Below are positions 1-8,548 of a stretch of 64,000 bases of DNA, one piece after another. The notes under the pieces were generated by a model, which was not told where the DNA came from, ran no database searches, and was given only the letters and a program-made list of their open reading frames with translations. This DNA is from Pseudomonas saponiphila (lineage in GTDB: Bacteria > Pseudomonadota > Gammaproteobacteria > Pseudomonadales > Pseudomonadaceae). A program made the position numbers and the translations under genes. The number at the start of each line of letters is the position of its first letter. Within the stretch, counting starts at the first letter, position 1. The stretch lies in NCBI RefSeq assembly GCF_900105185.1, contig NZ_FNTJ01000001.1, positions 1,375,501 through 1,439,500 on the forward strand. Direction: 5' to 3'.

Positions 1-1175
1 GGATCGTAGTTGCGCAACGGCTCGCCCGGTAGTGAAGGCAACTGGGCATTGGCGGCCAGTGGTTGCACCAGATGGGGGGTAACCACCATCAGCAGTTCCT
101 TCTCTTCACGATTGATCGTGGAGTTGCGAAAGAACGCGCCGATGATGGGAATGTTGCCCAGGCCCGGCAGCTTGCGCACGTTGGAGCTGTTGTTGGTGCT
201 GATCAGGCCGCTGATCACGAAACTCTCGCCGTCAGCCAGGGAAATGCTGGTGTCGGTTCGCCGCACGATCAGTGCCGGTACTCGGGTGCTGGAGATGATC
301 ACGCCGTTGTTGTAATCGAGTTCGCTGACTTCCGGCGCCACTTTCAGGGCGATGCGGTTGCTGCCGATGACCGTGGGGGTCAGGGTCAGGCGGATACCGA
401 ACTCCTTGTATTCGATGGAAATGTTGTTGCTGCCCGAACTTGGCACCGGGATCGGCACCTCGCCACCGGCCAGGAAACTCGCACTCTGCCCGCTCAGGGC
501 CACAAGGCTGGGGCGAGCCAGGGTATAGGCGAAGCCGCTGCCCTCAAGTGCGTTGATAACCCCCAGCACATTGCCGCCGCCAATGCCGATATTGAAGCTG
601 CCATTATTCAGCGGGATATTGGGTGCCAGGTTGCCGACCTGCCCGGGCGTCACTGTGACGCCGGGAACCGATCCGGGCGAGCCAAACAGAAAGTTGCCGC
701 TCTTGCCGAAGATCGAGGTGCTGGCTTCTTTCAGCTTGGTTCGGCTGACTTCGACAAAGCGGATGTCGGTCTGCACCTGGCTGGGCAGCAAGGGGCTTTC
801 AGAGGGGGGGAGCTGCGAGCCCAGCAGCGACTGGGCGGCTTTGCCCTGGACGAAGACCATACTTTGCCGTGGCGAACTGGAACAGGCGCTCCAGACCATC
901 AAGCTGGTGGCGCCGGGCGCAATGCCGGTCAGCAAGTAGGAATCATTGCCGTTGAGGTGTACGTCGACGATTTTCGGATCACCCACTGCCAGCCGGGTGA
1001 TGGCCACGGGAGAGCGTATGGCTGTCTGCATGCCCTCGCTGACTTCAAGCACTGCCGGTAGTGGTTCCAGCCCAGCACAATTGTTCGCTGCCGCCAGGGT
1101 CACTCCTGTGGGTAAAGCCGCGAAAATGAGTGTCCATGTCACTCGCCTGAGCATCTGCAAGCAATCACTGTTCAT
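1..1175 (-). CDS. rcpA: Type II/IV secretion secretin RcpA/CpaC (Flp/Tad pilus), 3' end outside window
   Basis: This encodes an outer-membrane secretin of the Tad/Flp pilus type; about 391 codons are visible before the window edge. The start at 1175 is preceded by a good AAGGA site. The N-terminus is signal-peptide-like (LRRVTWTLIFAALPTGVTLA). A BON/secretin N-domain follows, with VGDPKIVDV and LTGIAPGATSLMVW, as in CpaC proteins. The second half is a bacterial secretin domain, with LARPSLVALSGQSASFLAGG, GIRLTLTPTV and the terminal KLPGLGNIPIIGAFFRN signature, then LMVVTPHLV. It would form the pilus exit channel. No rcpC/cpaB lies directly upstream, so it may be the first gene of its transcript. 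Family assignment is firm; the symbol is by family. Confidence 0.85.
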   Translation of the reverse strand, partial: MNSDCLQMLRRVTWTLIFAALPTGVTLAAANNCAGLEPLPAVLEVSEGMQTAIRSPVAITRLAVGDPKIVDVHLNGNDSYLLTGIAPGATSLMVWSACSSSPRQSMVFVQGKAAQSLLGSQLPPSESPLLPSQVQTDIRFVEVSRTKLKEASTSIFGKSGNFLFGSPGSVPGVTVTPGQVGNLAPNIPLNNGSFNIGIGGGNVLGVINALEGSGFAYTLARPSLVALSGQSASFLAGGEVPIPVPSSGSNNISIEYKEFGIRLTLTPTVIGSNRIALKVAPEVSELDYNNGVIISSTRVPALIVRRTDTSISLADGESFVISGLISTNNSSNVRKLPGLGNIPIIGAFFRNSTINREEKELLMVVTPHLVQPLAANAQLPSLPGEPLRNYD

Positions 1176-1536
1176 TTACTGCTTCCTTGATTGGCTGGGA
1201 GGGTCAGCCGGGACAGTCGGGCGCCACGAATCATTCGTCAGAGCACTCTGAAATAGGCCTTTCCTTGCTGATCCCAGATAACTGTTTCGTTATCTGACGT
1301 TAGCGTAGAAAGTTCAAAATGCTATTAATTGTAAAAAAAAACTCTCTATGCACTGAGCGCCCACCGAGCCGTGCAAGCATTGGCTTTGCTACAGCCCGCG
1401 AAATGCTTGGGAAGGACGGCGGATGGGCATTTCCCGAGGCATGGCCGACGCGTCAACGCCCGCTCAGTTTCAGCTAAGTTTTTCTTCGTAACCTCTGTCC
1501 CGCGCCAATTCAGGCGCAGTTAGGAAGAGGTGCTAG
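1176..1536. promoter_or_regulatory. Divergent intergenic region with a perfect inverted repeat
   Basis: No gene is seen in this 361-bp gap between the secretin gene (leftward) and the membrane-protein gene (rightward). It holds an inverted repeat CAGATAAC-TGTTTC-GTTATCTG at 1275-1296, with 8-bp perfect arms and a 6-bp spacer, followed by an AT-rich stretch near 1310-1345. It lies about 100 bp upstream of the secretin start. An operator function is inferred from symmetry and position only. Confidence 0.4.
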
Positions 1537-2304
1537 ATGAAGCCATTGATCCAGGCCAATTGGCTGAACAAGGTGCCCGAAGTGACGCTGTCCTTCTGGG
1601 TGATCAAGATCATGTCCACCACGGTCGGGGAAACCTGTGCCGATTATCTGGCTGTCGATGCCGGCCTGGGGCAGGGGGTGACCAGCATCGGCATGGCGCT
1701 GTTACTGGCGCTGGCATTGTTCACGCAGTTGCGTACCCGGGCCTACACGCCGTGGGTCTACTGGTTGAGCGTGGTGCTGGTGAGCATTGTCGGGACCCAG
1801 GTCACCGATGTGCTGACCGACCAGTTGGGCGTCAGTCTGTATCTCAGCACGGCGTTGTTCGCACTGTTGTTGGCGACCAACCTGGCTGTCTGGTACGGCG
1901 TTGAGCGCAGTCTTTCGATCCGGCAGATCGTGACTCCTCGGCGCGAATTGTTCTACTGGGCGACGGTGCTGTGCACCTTTGCCCTGGGGACCGCCGCCGG
2001 TGATCTGGCCACCGAGGCGCTGGGATTGGGGTTCACCCTGGGGGTGGTGATCTTTGCCGCACTGATTGGCGTGACCTTTGCCGCCTGGCGATTGGGGGGC
2101 AATGCGGTACTGACATTCTGGATCGCCTACATCCTTACGCGCCCTTTCGGCGCCTCCTTGGGCGACCTTCTGACTCAGGCCAAGACATACGGCGGCCTTG
2201 GTCTGGGGGCGACCTGGACCAGCGGAATCTTCCTTTGCGTGATTTTCCTGCTGGTGACTGTTGCGCAGATCGGCGTGGCTGATCGCCAGCGTGTTACCGA
2301 GTGA
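1537..2304 (+). CDS. COG4705-type integral membrane protein with four internal repeats
   Basis: The 255-residue protein is very hydrophobic, with about eight membrane segments. Four related blocks can be read, each ending in an acidic motif: TTVGETCADYL, IVGTQVTDVL, LGTAAGDLA and FGASLGDLL. This is the pattern of the COG4705 (DUF347-like) 'membrane-anchored protein' family, whose substrate is unknown. The aggaagaggtgctag sequence just before the ATG supplies a ribosome site. The next gene, a lipoprotein, starts 26 bp downstream, and a two-component pair follows in the same direction. Related pseudomonad clusters put this type of membrane protein beside a sensor-regulator pair, so it may be a target of that pair; this is inference. 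Confidence 0.75.
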   Translation: MKPLIQANWLNKVPEVTLSFWVIKIMSTTVGETCADYLAVDAGLGQGVTSIGMALLLALALFTQLRTRAYTPWVYWLSVVLVSIVGTQVTDVLTDQLGVSLYLSTALFALLLATNLAVWYGVERSLSIRQIVTPRRELFYWATVLCTFALGTAAGDLATEALGLGFTLGVVIFAALIGVTFAAWRLGGNAVLTFWIAYILTRPFGASLGDLLTQAKTYGGLGLGATWTSGIFLCVIFLLVTVAQIGVADRQRVTE

Positions 2305-2330
2305 TTCGCTCATTTTCAATCAAGGAATCA

Positions 2331-2768
2331 ATGATGGCTCTTTTCCATTCTGCTACTCGTAAGCTCGTGATCCTCTCCGCTATCGTCCTGCTGGGGAGCG
2401 CCGCCGGATGCTCCAAGACCGGTGATGAACAAAAGTCCTCAGCGTCAGCTCAGGTTGTGGCCGGCCAGGGCACGGTATCGAAGCTGGGGGATCTGTCGGC
2501 ATTCCAAGGCATCAGTGCCGAGGTGGCGACCTTGGTGGACAAGAACGATCTGAGCGCAGCCAAGAGCCGGATCAAGGATCTGGAGCTCTCCTGGGATAGC
2601 GCCGAAGCGGGATTGAAACCCCGTGCCGCCGCTGACTGGCACGTGCTGGACAAGGCGATCGATCGCGCACTCGACGCGTTGCGTGCCGGCAGTCCACGGC
2701 AGGCCGACTGCAAACTGGCCATGGATGAGCTGCTCAAGACGTTCAACTCGTTGCAGGGCAAGCAATGA
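2331..2768 (+). CDS. Small predicted lipoprotein of unknown function
   Basis: The protein has about 145 residues. The start at 2331 (or the next codon, 2334) follows AAGGAATCA; an upstream in-frame ATG at 2301 overlaps the previous stop and has no ribosome site. The N-terminus has a basic stretch, a hydrophobic run and a lipobox-like LLGSAAGC, so it is probably exported and lipidated at that Cys. The mature part is mostly helical (KNDLSAAKSRIKDLELSWD) and ends at KQ. I do not recognise a named family. It sits between the COG4705 membrane protein and the two-component genes and may share their transcript. Confidence 0.6.
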   Translation: MMALFHSATRKLVILSAIVLLGSAAGCSKTGDEQKSSASAQVVAGQGTVSKLGDLSAFQGISAEVATLVDKNDLSAAKSRIKDLELSWDSAEAGLKPRAAADWHVLDKAIDRALDALRAGSPRQADCKLAMDELLKTFNSLQGKQ

Positions 2769-2894
2769 GGCCATCTGCCGCGAGGTCGGGGCGCCGCTGT
2801 GTGTAACAGGCCGCGTGATTGCCGACCAAGGTGATGCACGCTGGGCGCGGTATCCCTCCGGGGGATGCCGCGCTTCATTCATTGTGGAGGTGCT

Positions 2895-3560
2895 ATGCGG
2901 ATCTTGCTGGTGGAAGACGATGTCATGATCGGCGAGGCCATTGTCGGGGCCCTCAAGGACGCGGGCCATGCCGTCGATTGGGTGCGCAATGGGGGCAGCG
3001 CTCTCGCCGCTCTGGACACCCAGCATTATGACCAGGTGCTGCTGGATCTGGGATTGCCGGGCAAGGACGGGCTGCAAGTGCTCGACACCCTGCGACGCGG
3101 TGGTAACCCGGTGCCGCTGCTGATCATCACTGCCCGCGACAGCCTGGATGAGCGTTTGCGCGGCCTCGACGGCGGTGCGGATGACTACCTATCCAAGCCC
3201 TTTGCCATGGCCGAGCTGTTGGCGCGCATGCGTGCGGTCATGCGCCGCAAGGGCGGAAGTGCGGCGCCGCTGTTGAGCAATGGCGTGGTGTCGCTGGACC
3301 CTGTCTCGAAGCAGGCGAGTACCGCGCAGCAGGCTGATGTGCAGCTGTCGAACCGGGAGTTTGCCCTGTTGCAGGCGCTGTTGATCCGGCCCGGAGCGAT
3401 TCTCTCGCGCAGTGAACTCGAGGACCGCATCTATGGTTGGGGGGACGAAGTGGAAAGCAACGCGGTGGAGTTTCTGATCCACGCCTTGCGCCGCAAGCTG
3501 GGAAGCCAGGTGATCAAGAACGTCAGGGGTATGGGATGGATGGTTTCAAAAAACGTCTGA
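2895..3560 (+). CDS. OmpR/PhoB-family response regulator
   Basis: The protein has 221 residues. The start at 2895 was chosen because MRILLVEDD is the canonical receiver beginning and GGAGGTGCT precedes it. The receiver domain (1-112) has the acidic pair in VEDD, the phospho-acceptor Asp51 in LLDLGLPG, and the Lys in LSKPFAM. A winged-helix DNA-binding domain (about 125-220) follows, with VESNAVEFLIHALRRKLG and IKNVRGMGW. This is the QseB/PmrA/TctD subgroup. The kinase gene overlaps its 3' end by 25 bp, indicating one operon. Signal and targets cannot be read from the sequence. Confidence 0.88.
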   Translation: MRILLVEDDVMIGEAIVGALKDAGHAVDWVRNGGSALAALDTQHYDQVLLDLGLPGKDGLQVLDTLRRGGNPVPLLIITARDSLDERLRGLDGGADDYLSKPFAMAELLARMRAVMRRKGGSAAPLLSNGVVSLDPVSKQASTAQQADVQLSNREFALLQALLIRPGAILSRSELEDRIYGWGDEVESNAVEFLIHALRRKLGSQVIKNVRGMGWMVSKNV

Positions 3561-4906
3561 GCGAGTCGGTCCAGCTCCGCCTGTCCATTGTGTTGTCGAC
3601 GGCGATCCTGATCGTTGCCCTGCTGGCGGCGGTCTTCGCCTTTGTTACGGCATTCGACGAGGCTCGGGAAATGCAGGACAACACCCTGCGCCAGGTTGCG
3701 GCCTTGTTCGAGCGCCAGCAGATGACCCTGAGTTACTCCGAGCATGAACAGCCGATCGAAGGCGACAACGAGGAGTCCAGAGTGGTCATACAGTACCTGG
3801 CCGATGGCGCCAGGGCGGCCGGGGATGATGACAACAGCTCGCCTTTGCCCTTGCCGACCACGCTCGCCGATGGCTGGTCGACGCAGACGGTGGGGGACGA
3901 GCCGTTCCGGGTACTGGTCAAGACCACCGCGCAGGGGCAGCGCATCGCCGTGGCTCAGGAAATGGGCGCCCGGGACAAAGAGGCACGCGAGAGTGCCGCG
4001 CGCAGCCTGCTTCCGTTCTTGTTTCTGTTCCCCGTGCTGTTGCTGGTGCTGGCCAATCTGGTGCGCACGTTGTTTCGTCCGATCGAGGTCTTGGCCGCGG
4101 AGATTGATCAGCGAGGCGAGCAGGAACTGCATCCGATCGATGAAGGGCATTTGCCGACGGAGGTCCGCCCGTTTGTGCTGGCGATCAATCGACTGCTGGC
4201 GCGGGTGACTCGCTCCATGGACGTGCAGCGACGTTTTGTTGCCGACGCAGCCCATGAGTTGCGTTCGCCGATGACGGCCCTGTCCTTGCAAGCCGAGCGG
4301 CTGGCCACTGTGGAAATGTCGAGCCAGGCTCAGGAGCGTCTGATGTTGTTGCGACGGGGCATCGAGCGCAGCAAGAAGCTGATCGATCAGTTGTTGAGCC
4401 TGGCGTCCGCACAGTCCGGTGCTGGTGCCGGTGTGGCCATGGTTTCAGTGCACGCGGTCTATCGGCAGGTCCTGGAGGACCTGCTGCCGCTGGCGGAAGA
4501 AAAGGCCATTGATATCGGCGTGGAGGGCGGGCAGGACGGTCTGGTACGCATCAGCGAGGTGGACCTGTTGGTTGTGGTGAAGAACCTGGTGGATAACGCT
4601 ATTCGCTATACCCCGCCGGGGGGGCAGGTGGATTTGTCGGTAAGCCTGGAGCACGGTGAGGTGGGGGTTAAGGTCTGCGACACGGGGCCTGGTATTGCGC
4701 CAGAGGAGCGTGATCGGGTGTTTGACCCGTTCTATCGCTGTCTAGGGAGCGAGGAGCTGGGGTCGGGATTGGGGCTTTCCATCGTCAAGGTGATCGCCGA
4801 GCGCTACGGCGCCCAGATCCGTTTCGCTTACACCGATGAACAGGCCAGGAGCGGGTTGTGCGTCTTGGTGTTGTTTGCGCGGGTCGACCCGGGCCGGGAG
4901 GATTAG
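3536..4906 (+). CDS. Membrane sensor histidine kinase (QseC/PmrB-like)
   Basis: The protein has 456 residues from the ATG at 3536 inside the end of the regulator gene. Transmembrane helices lie at about 17-38 and 158-180, with a periplasmic loop of about 120 residues between. An HAMP-like linker precedes the H-box VADAAHELRSPM (His240). The ATPase domain has the N-box NLVDNAIRYTPPGG, G1 CDTGPGIAPEE, F-box RVFDPFYRC and G2 GSGLGLSIVKVIAE. All catalytic motifs are intact, so it should autophosphorylate and phosphorylate the adjacent regulator. The loop is rich in Asp/Glu (EHEQPIEGDNEE and GDDDN), which could suit cation sensing as in PmrB-like kinases; that is speculation. Confidence 0.87.
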   Translation: MDGFKKRLSESVQLRLSIVLSTAILIVALLAAVFAFVTAFDEAREMQDNTLRQVAALFERQQMTLSYSEHEQPIEGDNEESRVVIQYLADGARAAGDDDNSSPLPLPTTLADGWSTQTVGDEPFRVLVKTTAQGQRIAVAQEMGARDKEARESAARSLLPFLFLFPVLLLVLANLVRTLFRPIEVLAAEIDQRGEQELHPIDEGHLPTEVRPFVLAINRLLARVTRSMDVQRRFVADAAHELRSPMTALSLQAERLATVEMSSQAQERLMLLRRGIERSKKLIDQLLSLASAQSGAGAGVAMVSVHAVYRQVLEDLLPLAEEKAIDIGVEGGQDGLVRISEVDLLVVVKNLVDNAIRYTPPGGQVDLSVSLEHGEVGVKVCDTGPGIAPEERDRVFDPFYRCLGSEELGSGLGLSIVKVIAERYGAQIRFAYTDEQARSGLCVLVLFARVDPGRED

Positions 4907-5025
4907 ACGCGGGGCAGAATTGGCTTTTGAATGCCCCGGATATTCTGTAGCCTTGCGCGGCTCCAATGCTGTCCGTACCTGATGAACTCACTCTCCCGGC
5001 GGGGCCCTAAGCGGTCCGGAGCCGG

Positions 5026-5034
5026 TGGTATACT
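5026..5034 (+). promoter_or_regulatory. Extended -10 promoter element upstream of nadA
   Basis: TGGTATACT (TG motif plus TATACT) lies 38 bp before the nadA ATG and resembles an extended sigma-70 -10 element. No good -35 hexamer is visible, as expected for extended -10 promoters. Confidence 0.4.
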
Positions 5035-5071
5035 CGACTTTCGCGCCCAAGCGCCTGCAGGTCTTGCGAAC

Positions 5072-6130
5072 ATGACGCAAATTTCCGAACGCCTTCTGGT
5101 TCAAGCCCACCTCGACGCCAAACAGCCCAAACCCTTGAGTGCTGAGCAAGAGGCCCATTTTCGTGCCGCCATCGCTGCAGAGCTCAAGGCTCAGGACGCG
5201 GTGCTGGTTGCGCATTTCTATTGTGATCCGGTGATTCAGGCCCTGGCCGAAGAAACCGGTGGCTGTGTGTCCGACTCTCTGGAAATGGCCCGTTTCGGCA
5301 ACGCTCATCCGGCCAAGACCGTGGTGGTTGCCGGGGTGCGCTTCATGGGGGAGACGGCGAAGATTCTCAACCCTGAAAAACGCGTGCTGATGCCGACTCT
5401 GGAGGCCACTTGCTCGCTCGACCTGGGTTGCCCGGTGGACGAGTTCTCGGCCTTCTGCGATAAGCACCCCGAGCGCACCGTGGTGGTTTATGCCAACACC
5501 TCGGCGGCGGTCAAGGCCCGTGCCGACTGGGTGGTGACTTCCAGCTGTGCGCTGGAGATCGTCGAAAGCCTGATGGATAACGGTGAGAAAATCATCTGGG
5601 GGCCGGACAAGCACCTGGGCACCTACATCCAGCGCCAGACCGGGGCCGACATGTTGCTCTGGGACGGTGCCTGCATCGTTCACGAAGAGTTCAAGTCCAA
5701 GCAACTGGAAGACATGAAGGCGCTGTACCCGGAGGCTGCCATCCTGGTGCATCCGGAGTCCCCGAGCTCGGTGATCGAACTGGCGGATGCGGTCGGTTCC
5801 ACCAGTCAGCTGATTGCCGCCGCACAGCGTCTGCCGAACAAGACCTTCATCGTCGCCACCGACCGCGGCATCTTCTACAAGATGCAGCAGCTGTGCCCGG
5901 ACAAGGTGTTCATCGAGGCGCCTACGGCCGGTAACGGCGCAGCGTGCCGCAGTTGCGCTCATTGCCCGTGGATGGCCATGAATACCTTGGAGCGCACCCT
6001 GCAGTGCCTGCAACAAGGCAGCAACGAGATTCAGGTGGACCCGGCGCTGATCCCCAATGCCGTTCGACCACTCAAGCGCATGCTGGACTTCACCCAGGCG
6101 GCGCGGATGAAACTGGCGGGTAACGCCTGA
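5072..6130 (+). CDS. nadA: Quinolinate synthase A
   Basis: NadA condenses iminoaspartate with dihydroxyacetone phosphate to quinolinate, in the cytoplasmic de novo NAD pathway. The 352-residue product from the ATG at 5072 matches the usual bacterial length; a longer in-frame start at 4931 would run through the promoter. Visible motifs are [18 protein letters not shown] near the start and the [4Fe-4S] cysteines in [22 protein letters not shown] and the C-terminal [10 protein letters not shown]. It is monocistronic, with its own promoter and a strong terminator just downstream. Confidence 0.96.
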   Translation: MTQISERLLVQAHLDAKQPKPLSAEQEAHFRAAIAAELKAQDAVLVAHFYCDPVIQALAEETGGCVSDSLEMARFGNAHPAKTVVVAGVRFMGETAKILNPEKRVLMPTLEATCSLDLGCPVDEFSAFCDKHPERTVVVYANTSAAVKARADWVVTSSCALEIVESLMDNGEKIIWGPDKHLGTYIQRQTGADMLLWDGACIVHEEFKSKQLEDMKALYPEAAILVHPESPSSVIELADAVGSTSQLIAAAQRLPNKTFIVATDRGIFYKMQQLCPDKVFIEAPTAGNGAACRSCAHCPWMAMNTLERTLQCLQQGSNEIQVDPALIPNAVRPLKRMLDFTQAARMKLAGNA

Positions 6131-6155
6131 GCGGCTTTATTCCGTAGTCATGCAA

Positions 6156-6182
6156 ACGCCCCGACTTGTCGGGGCGTTTTTG
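6156..6182 (+). terminator. Intrinsic terminator of nadA
   Basis: Perfect 10-bp stem ACGCCCCGAC-TT-GTCGGGGCGT followed by TTTTTG, 25 bp after the nadA stop. Confidence 0.92.
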
Positions 6183-6193
6183 TTGCTGGCGGG

Positions 6194-6682
6194 TTATTTC
6201 TTCTGTTTAGGGATGCGTACCAGCTGGGTGTTGGAGTAGATGTCGTGCCAGCTGCGTTTCTGCTTGTCCACCAGCACCCAGAAGAAGCCCAGGCCGGCAC
6301 ACAGCCAGGACGCGATCGACACCATGAAGCGCAGCAATGCCTGCCACAGGCTGATGCGGCTGCCGTCGGCATTCTGTACGCGGATGCCCCAGACCTGCAT
6401 GCCCAGGGTCTGCCCTGAATGGGTCCAGAATTTGGCGAAGAAGCCGAATAGCACAAACAGCAGGACGGTGGAGTAAAGCGGGTCGCCATCCAGAGCGCCG
6501 GATTCGGTCAAGGCACGCATCCGTGCTTCGCCGATGATCTGCATCTGGATCAGTTTGTAGATGCCGCCGGTGACGATCAGCAGGGCGACGCACAGTAGAA
6601 AATCATAGAACATCGCTGCCAGGCGACGACCCAGGCCGGCGGCGGGAAACTCGCCTTGGGGGCTTAGCAGATGTTTCGACAT
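6194..6682 (-). CDS. RDD-family inner membrane protein
   Basis: The protein has 162 residues. The start at 6682 (MSKHLLSPQGEFP) was chosen over upstream in-frame starts that run into the cold-shock terminator. It shows the RDD layout: GLGRRLAAMFYDFLL opens the first helix with the conserved Arg and Asp, a second membrane segment is around TVLLFVLFGFFAKFW, then HSGQTLGMQVWGIRVQN and a third pair of helices after RISLWQALLRFM. RDD proteins are small multi-pass membrane proteins; some act in ion exchange, but most are uncharacterised. It is transcribed leftward and converges on nadA, separated by the nadA terminator. Confidence 0.82.
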   Translation of the reverse strand: MSKHLLSPQGEFPAAGLGRRLAAMFYDFLLCVALLIVTGGIYKLIQMQIIGEARMRALTESGALDGDPLYSTVLLFVLFGFFAKFWTHSGQTLGMQVWGIRVQNADGSRISLWQALLRFMVSIASWLCAGLGFFWVLVDKQKRSWHDIYSNTQLVRIPKQKK

Positions 6683-6731
6683 GACAGGCTCTCGACTGAA
6701 AAAAGAAGCCATTTTACGGAATTGCGCGCAC

Positions 6732-6768
6732 AAAAAAGCCCCTGATGTCAGCATCAGGGGCTTTTTCG
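6732..6768 (-). terminator. Intrinsic terminator downstream of the cold-shock gene
   Basis: AAGCCCCTGATG-TCAG-CATCAGGGGCTT stem with T runs on both sides. It sits about 10 bp beyond the csp stop on the minus strand and should separate csp from the RDD gene. Confidence 0.85.
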
Positions 6769-6778
6769 TTACAGACGA

Positions 6779-6991
6779 TTAAGCTTCTGCTTGTACTTCG
6801 TCAGCTTGCATGCCTTTCTGGCCTTGCACAGCGATGAAGGTCACTTTTTGGCCTTCTTTCAGGCTCTTGAAGCCGTTGCCCTGAATGGCGCGGAAGTGTA
6901 CGAACAGATCCGGACCGCTTTCTGGAGTGATAAAACCAAAACCTTTCTCGTCGTTAAACCACTTGACGGTACCGCTCTGACGTTGGGACAT
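6779..6991 (-). CDS. Cold-shock domain protein (CspA family)
   Basis: This is a single cold-shock domain of 70 residues: [16 protein letters not shown] holds RNP1 (KGFGFI) and DLFVHFRAI holds RNP2. The family comprises single-stranded nucleic-acid-binding OB-folds acting as RNA chaperones. It resembles the pseudomonad CapA/CapB type. A gap of 392 bp separates it from gcvT, allowing the long 5' leader common for csp genes, and its own terminator lies just downstream. Whether it is cold-induced or constitutive cannot be told from the sequence. Confidence 0.93.
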
Positions 6992-7383
6992 TTCTTATTT
7001 CCTTTGACGCTAAAAAATTAATGACAGTCTCTTCCTCATGGAAGAGTACTGGGCTGGGTTGCAGGAAAGTAAGAGACGTCGAACGGGTTGTAGCAAACTT
7101 GTTAGCTACTGCCCAGGTCACGATTCCAAGCGACCCATGCAAACACAGTGGGGAAACTCTACGCCAACTACGGGAGAAAAAACAAGCCCCGCGAAGCCCC
7201 GGTTTTACTCAGCTTGCCGAGGTTTGGCGGAACTAGCGGGCAGGGCTTATTCGATAGAGTTGTTCAATTGTTTTCGGGGGTTATAAGTAGAGTTCAGTAG
7301 CAAAAATATGCACTGTTTTATGGCGGTTGCGTTACAGATTAGTGCAGTTTTAACGCAACCGCGTTACTTATAGAAACAGTCCC
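6992..7383. other. Intergenic region: csp promoter/leader and palindromes near gcvT
   Basis: No gene is recognised in this 392-bp gap. The part next to csp should carry its promoter and leader. Near gcvT an 11-bp inverted repeat GCGGTTGCGTT (7323-7333) / AACGCAACCGC (7352-7362) is followed directly by GTTAC. The segment 7351-7366 is itself palindromic (TAACGC-AACC-GCGTTA). There is no T-run, so it is not a typical terminator for gcvT. Confidence 0.35.
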
Positions 7384-8508
7384 TCAGCCTCGGTAGTAGC
7401 GTTGGGCTACGAATGGCATTTTGCTTACAAGCATTGGCACCTTTTTCCCACGTACTATTGCTGCAACTGGCGTATCAAGTGCGCAGTGCTGGATATCGAG
7501 GTAACCCATCGCCAATGGACCACCGAGGGTCGGACCGAAGCCACCGCTGCACACGCTGCCGATGATGTTCCCTTCGGCGTCGACGATTTCCGCGCCTTCA
7601 CGCACTGGCGTGCGTTCCTGAGGCAGCAGCCCGACACGTTTGCGATCGACGCCGCCCTGTTGTTGGGCAAAGATCACCTCGGCCCCGGGGAAGCCGCCGG
7701 CCCGTGCGCCATCGGCGCGGCGAGCTTTGGAGATGGCCCACAGCAGGCTGGCCTGGATCGGCGTGGTGTCGCTGTTCATGTCATGACCATACAGGCACAG
7801 GCCGGCTTCCAGGCGCAGGGAGTCGCGGGCGCCCAGGCCAATGGCCGCTACTTCCGGTTCAGCCAGCAGGGCACGGGCGAGCTTTTCCGCCTGCTCGGCA
7901 GGTACCGAGATTTCGAAACCGTCTTCACCGGTGTAGCCCGAACGGCTGACAAAGCAGTCCACACCCAGCACGGTCACCGGCTTGAACTGCATGAAGGTCA
8001 TGCTTGCCACTTCCGGCGCCAGGCGCGCCAGCACCTTGACTGCCGCCGGACCTTGCAGGGCCAGCAGGGCGCGTTCTTCGAACAGCGGCTGAATGTCGCA
8101 CTGCTCACCGAGATGGCGGCGCAGGTGGGCCAGGTCCTGTTCCTTGCAGGCGGCGTTGACCACCAGGAACAGTTGCCCGTCGCCCAGGTTGGCGACCATC
8201 AGGTCGTCGAGGATGCCGCCTTGTTCGTTGGTGAACATGGCGTAGCGCTGCATGCCCACCGGCAAGTCAAGGATGTCTACCGGCACCAGGGTTTCCAGAG
8301 CCTGTGCGGCATTGAAGCCGCTCAAGCGGATTTGCCCCATGTGGGACACGTCGAACAGCCCGGCCTGCTCACGGGTGTGCTGATGCTCTTTCATTACCCC
8401 GAGCGGGTACTGCACCGGCATGTCGTAACCGGCGAATGGCACCATGCGGGCGCCGAGTTCCAGGTGCAGGCTGTGCAACGGGGTTTTCAACAGTGTTTCG
8501 GTGGACAT
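7384..8508 (-). CDS. gcvT: Glycine cleavage system T protein (aminomethyltransferase)
   Basis: GcvT releases ammonia from aminomethyl-lipoyl-GcvH and makes 5,10-methylene-tetrahydrofolate. The 374-residue protein from 8508 ([15 protein letters not shown]) opens with the family motif [19 protein letters not shown] and [10 protein letters not shown]. Folate-site elements follow: [32 protein letters not shown] and, near the C-terminus, [20 protein letters not shown]. It is the last gene of the gcvH-gcvP-sdaA-gcvT transcript, 40 bp after sdaA. By position it corresponds to gcvT2 of the P. aeruginosa gcs2 operon. Confidence 0.96.
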   Translation of the reverse strand: MSTETLLKTPLHSLHLELGARMVPFAGYDMPVQYPLGVMKEHQHTREQAGLFDVSHMGQIRLSGFNAAQALETLVPVDILDLPVGMQRYAMFTNEQGGILDDLMVANLGDGQLFLVVNAACKEQDLAHLRRHLGEQCDIQPLFEERALLALQGPAAVKVLARLAPEVASMTFMQFKPVTVLGVDCFVSRSGYTGEDGFEISVPAEQAEKLARALLAEPEVAAIGLGARDSLRLEAGLCLYGHDMNSDTTPIQASLLWAISKARRADGARAGGFPGAEVIFAQQQGGVDRKRVGLLPQERTPVREGAEIVDAEGNIIGSVCSGGFGPTLGGPLAMGYLDIQHCALDTPVAAIVRGKKVPMLVSKMPFVAQRYYRG

Positions 8509-8548
8509 GGGCAACTCCTGAAAAAAACGTGCGGACACAGGCTGCGTA

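Noticed and set aside
63..1061. A plus-strand frame of about 330 codons at the window start
   Set aside because: It is antisense to the secretin, whose minus-strand frame has clear secretin motifs and a proper start.
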